Shown in pieces: positions 6,146 through 6,608 of a stretch of DNA of 6,608 bases. A model generated the notes under the pieces. It made no database searches. It had not been told where the DNA came from and worked only from the letters and a program-made list of their open reading frames with translations. The DNA is from Treponema sp. (GTDB lineage: Bacteria > Spirochaetota > Spirochaetia > Treponematales > Breznakiellaceae), in NCBI GenBank assembly GCA_031280065.1, contig JAITHH010000053.1, positions 1-6,608 on the forward strand, given 5' to 3'. Each line of letters begins with the position of its first letter. Positions within the stretch are counted from its first letter, which is position 1. Made by a program: the position numbers and the translations under genes.

Positions 6146-6214
6146 GGTAACAGAGCAGCGCGGCAGGGGCTGAAAACCCTCCCCTGCCGGCTTTCTCATC
6201 GCTTCTCTGTTACC
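6146..6214 (+). terminator. Nested 69-bp hairpin after the outer-membrane protein gene
   Basis: An outer stem pairs GGTAACAGAGCAGCG (6146-6160) with 6200-6214, 14 of 15 matching. Inside it, CGGCAGGGG (6161-6169) pairs perfectly with CCCCTGCCG (6181-6189) around an 11-base loop. The inner hairpin is followed by GCTTTCT, a weak T-rich stretch, so it plausibly terminates the OMP transcript. The added outer stem is more than a terminator needs and could mark a small mobile or regulatory element. Confidence 0.6.
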
Positions 6215-6220
6215 GCTTTC

Positions 6221-6249
6221 TTGCCTTCATGCCCGCCGCCCGCTATCAT
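6221..6249 (+). promoter_or_regulatory. Candidate promoter of the truncated Rpn copy
   Basis: TTGCCT (6221-6226) and TATCAT (6244-6249) are 17 bases apart, and six bases lead to the ATG at 6256. The 29-base segment is closely matched by 6341-6369 before the second copy (shared CGCCCGCTATCAT-like 3' half). Confidence 0.5.
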
Positions 6250-6255
6250 AAAACC

Positions 6256-6372
6256 ATGGACACCCCAAACCCGGAAAACGCCAACCGGCAGTACAAAGAC
6301 AGCCTCTTTACCGCGCTCTTCATAATAAGCGGCCCCTCCCTTGCGCGAGCGCCCCGCGCCCGCTATCATTAG
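6256..6372 (+). pseudogene. Remnant of an Rpn/PDDEXK-type putative transposase gene (N-terminus only)
   Basis: A 38-codon frame starts MDTPNPENAN and continues RQYKDSLFTALF, the conserved N-terminal motif of the Rpn family (recombination-promoting nucleases/putative transposases with a PD-(D/E)XK fold). It then loses all family likeness (IISGPSLARAPRARYH) and stops at TAG 6370-6372. The last codons, including YH, are in fact the promoter of the next copy. No Shine-Dalgarno is visible, but TATCAT ends six bases upstream. The remnant looks like the 5' end of a gene whose body was lost when the second copy was inserted or when two copies recombined. Its start differs in sequence from the second copy (NRQYKDSLF against NTKYKDSVF), so it is not a recent duplicate of that gene. 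A tiny translated leader is the alternative. Confidence 0.7.
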
Positions 6373-6382
6373 CCCCAGGAGG
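6341..6382 (+). promoter_or_regulatory. Candidate promoter and strong ribosome-binding site of the second Rpn copy
   Basis: TTGCGC (6341-6346) and TATCAT (6364-6369) are 17 bases apart. A perfect AGGAGG (6377-6382) lies six bases before the ATG at 6389. The -35/-10 arrangement copies that at 6221-6249, but here a Shine-Dalgarno is added downstream. Confidence 0.5.
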
Positions 6383-6388
6383 ACTCCC

Positions 6389-6608
6389 ATGGGAGCCAAT
6401 ACCAAGTACAAAGACAGCGTCTTCTCCCTCCTCTTCAGCGTCCCCGATACCCTGCGGGAGCTTTACAGCGCCCTTTCCGGCGTTCCTCTCCCCCCGATGT
6501 CCCCATCGCCGTCAATACCCTCCGCAATGTCCTGTTCATGGACCGCGTCAACGATATTTCCTTTACGGTCGGCGGCGTCCTGGTGATCCTCATCGAGCAT
6601 CAAAGCAC
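6389..6608 (+). pseudogene. Rpn family PD-(D/E)XK nuclease/putative transposase, frameshifted, partial
   Basis: From the ATG at 6389 the frame reads MGANTKYKDSVFSLLF and PDTLRELYSALSGVPLPP, the N-terminus of Rpn/PDDEXK_2 proteins, for 36 codons. At the run of six C (6490-6495) the family likeness jumps to another frame. Reading from GAT at 6496 gives DVPIAVNTLRNVLFM, then DRVNDISFTVGG and VLVILIEHQST, the nuclease region; the Asp of NDISF and Glu of IEHQS are the expected metal-site residues. One added C would restore a single frame. Without it, translation continues in the wrong frame to a stop near 6586. The gene runs past the right edge. Causes could be a true inactivating deletion, slippage-based switching at the C run, or a sequencing error. 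The proteins of this family act in DNA cleavage and recombination and are often present in many copies. Confidence 0.85.

Overview
The window looks like chromosomal DNA from a GC-rich spirochaete, most likely a treponeme of the termite- or animal-gut type. The GAPDH has the long N-terminal segment and the '[21 protein letters not shown]'-like core I associate with Treponema. The genes for a small signal-peptide beta-barrel protein and for Rpn/PDDEXK-type putative transposases also fit. This assignment rests on recalled family resemblance, not on a search.

Layout, left to right. (1) A 3'-truncated gap gene (minus strand) runs off the left edge. (2) About 250 bp of very GC-rich, hairpin-laden intergenic DNA follows. 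(3) A minus-strand pair comes next: a zinc-ribbon Nudix hydrolase gene with a rhomboid protease gene downstream of it. (4) A divergent intergenic region holds two overlapping back-to-back promoters and four tandem copies of a short palindrome. (5) A plus-strand set encodes a hot-dog thioesterase, ProA and ProB; proA and proB overlap by ATGA. (6) About 200 bp of gene-free DNA between convergent genes carries a long CAGAT-type inverted repeat and a TAGCCG-type hairpin repeat. (7) A small XRE-type regulator (minus) lies divergent from a small beta-barrel outer-membrane protein (plus); three ATTGGC half-sites spaced about 22 bp apart, plus one inverted copy, lie in the OMP promoter. (8) A nested 69-bp hairpin follows the OMP gene. 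(9) At the right edge are two tandem starts of Rpn-type genes with near-identical promoters. The first is a 38-codon remnant; the second is frameshifted at a run of six C and continues past the edge.

Together, ProB and ProA make the first two steps of proline synthesis from glutamate. The XRE regulator and the beta-barrel protein look like a regulator-target pair. The Nudix and rhomboid genes may share a transcript, but the rhomboid gene also appears to have its own promoter.

The most unusual signals are non-coding. Five genes lacking a Shine-Dalgarno sequence (rhomboid, thioesterase, proA, XRE and the Rpn remnant) have a TATCAT-like -10 box ending 6-7 bases before the ATG, the geometry of leaderless transcripts. 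Genes with a good Shine-Dalgarno (Nudix, OMP, second Rpn copy) do not. At least five unrelated inverted-repeat types occupy the intergenic spaces. I see no complete novel multi-gene system.
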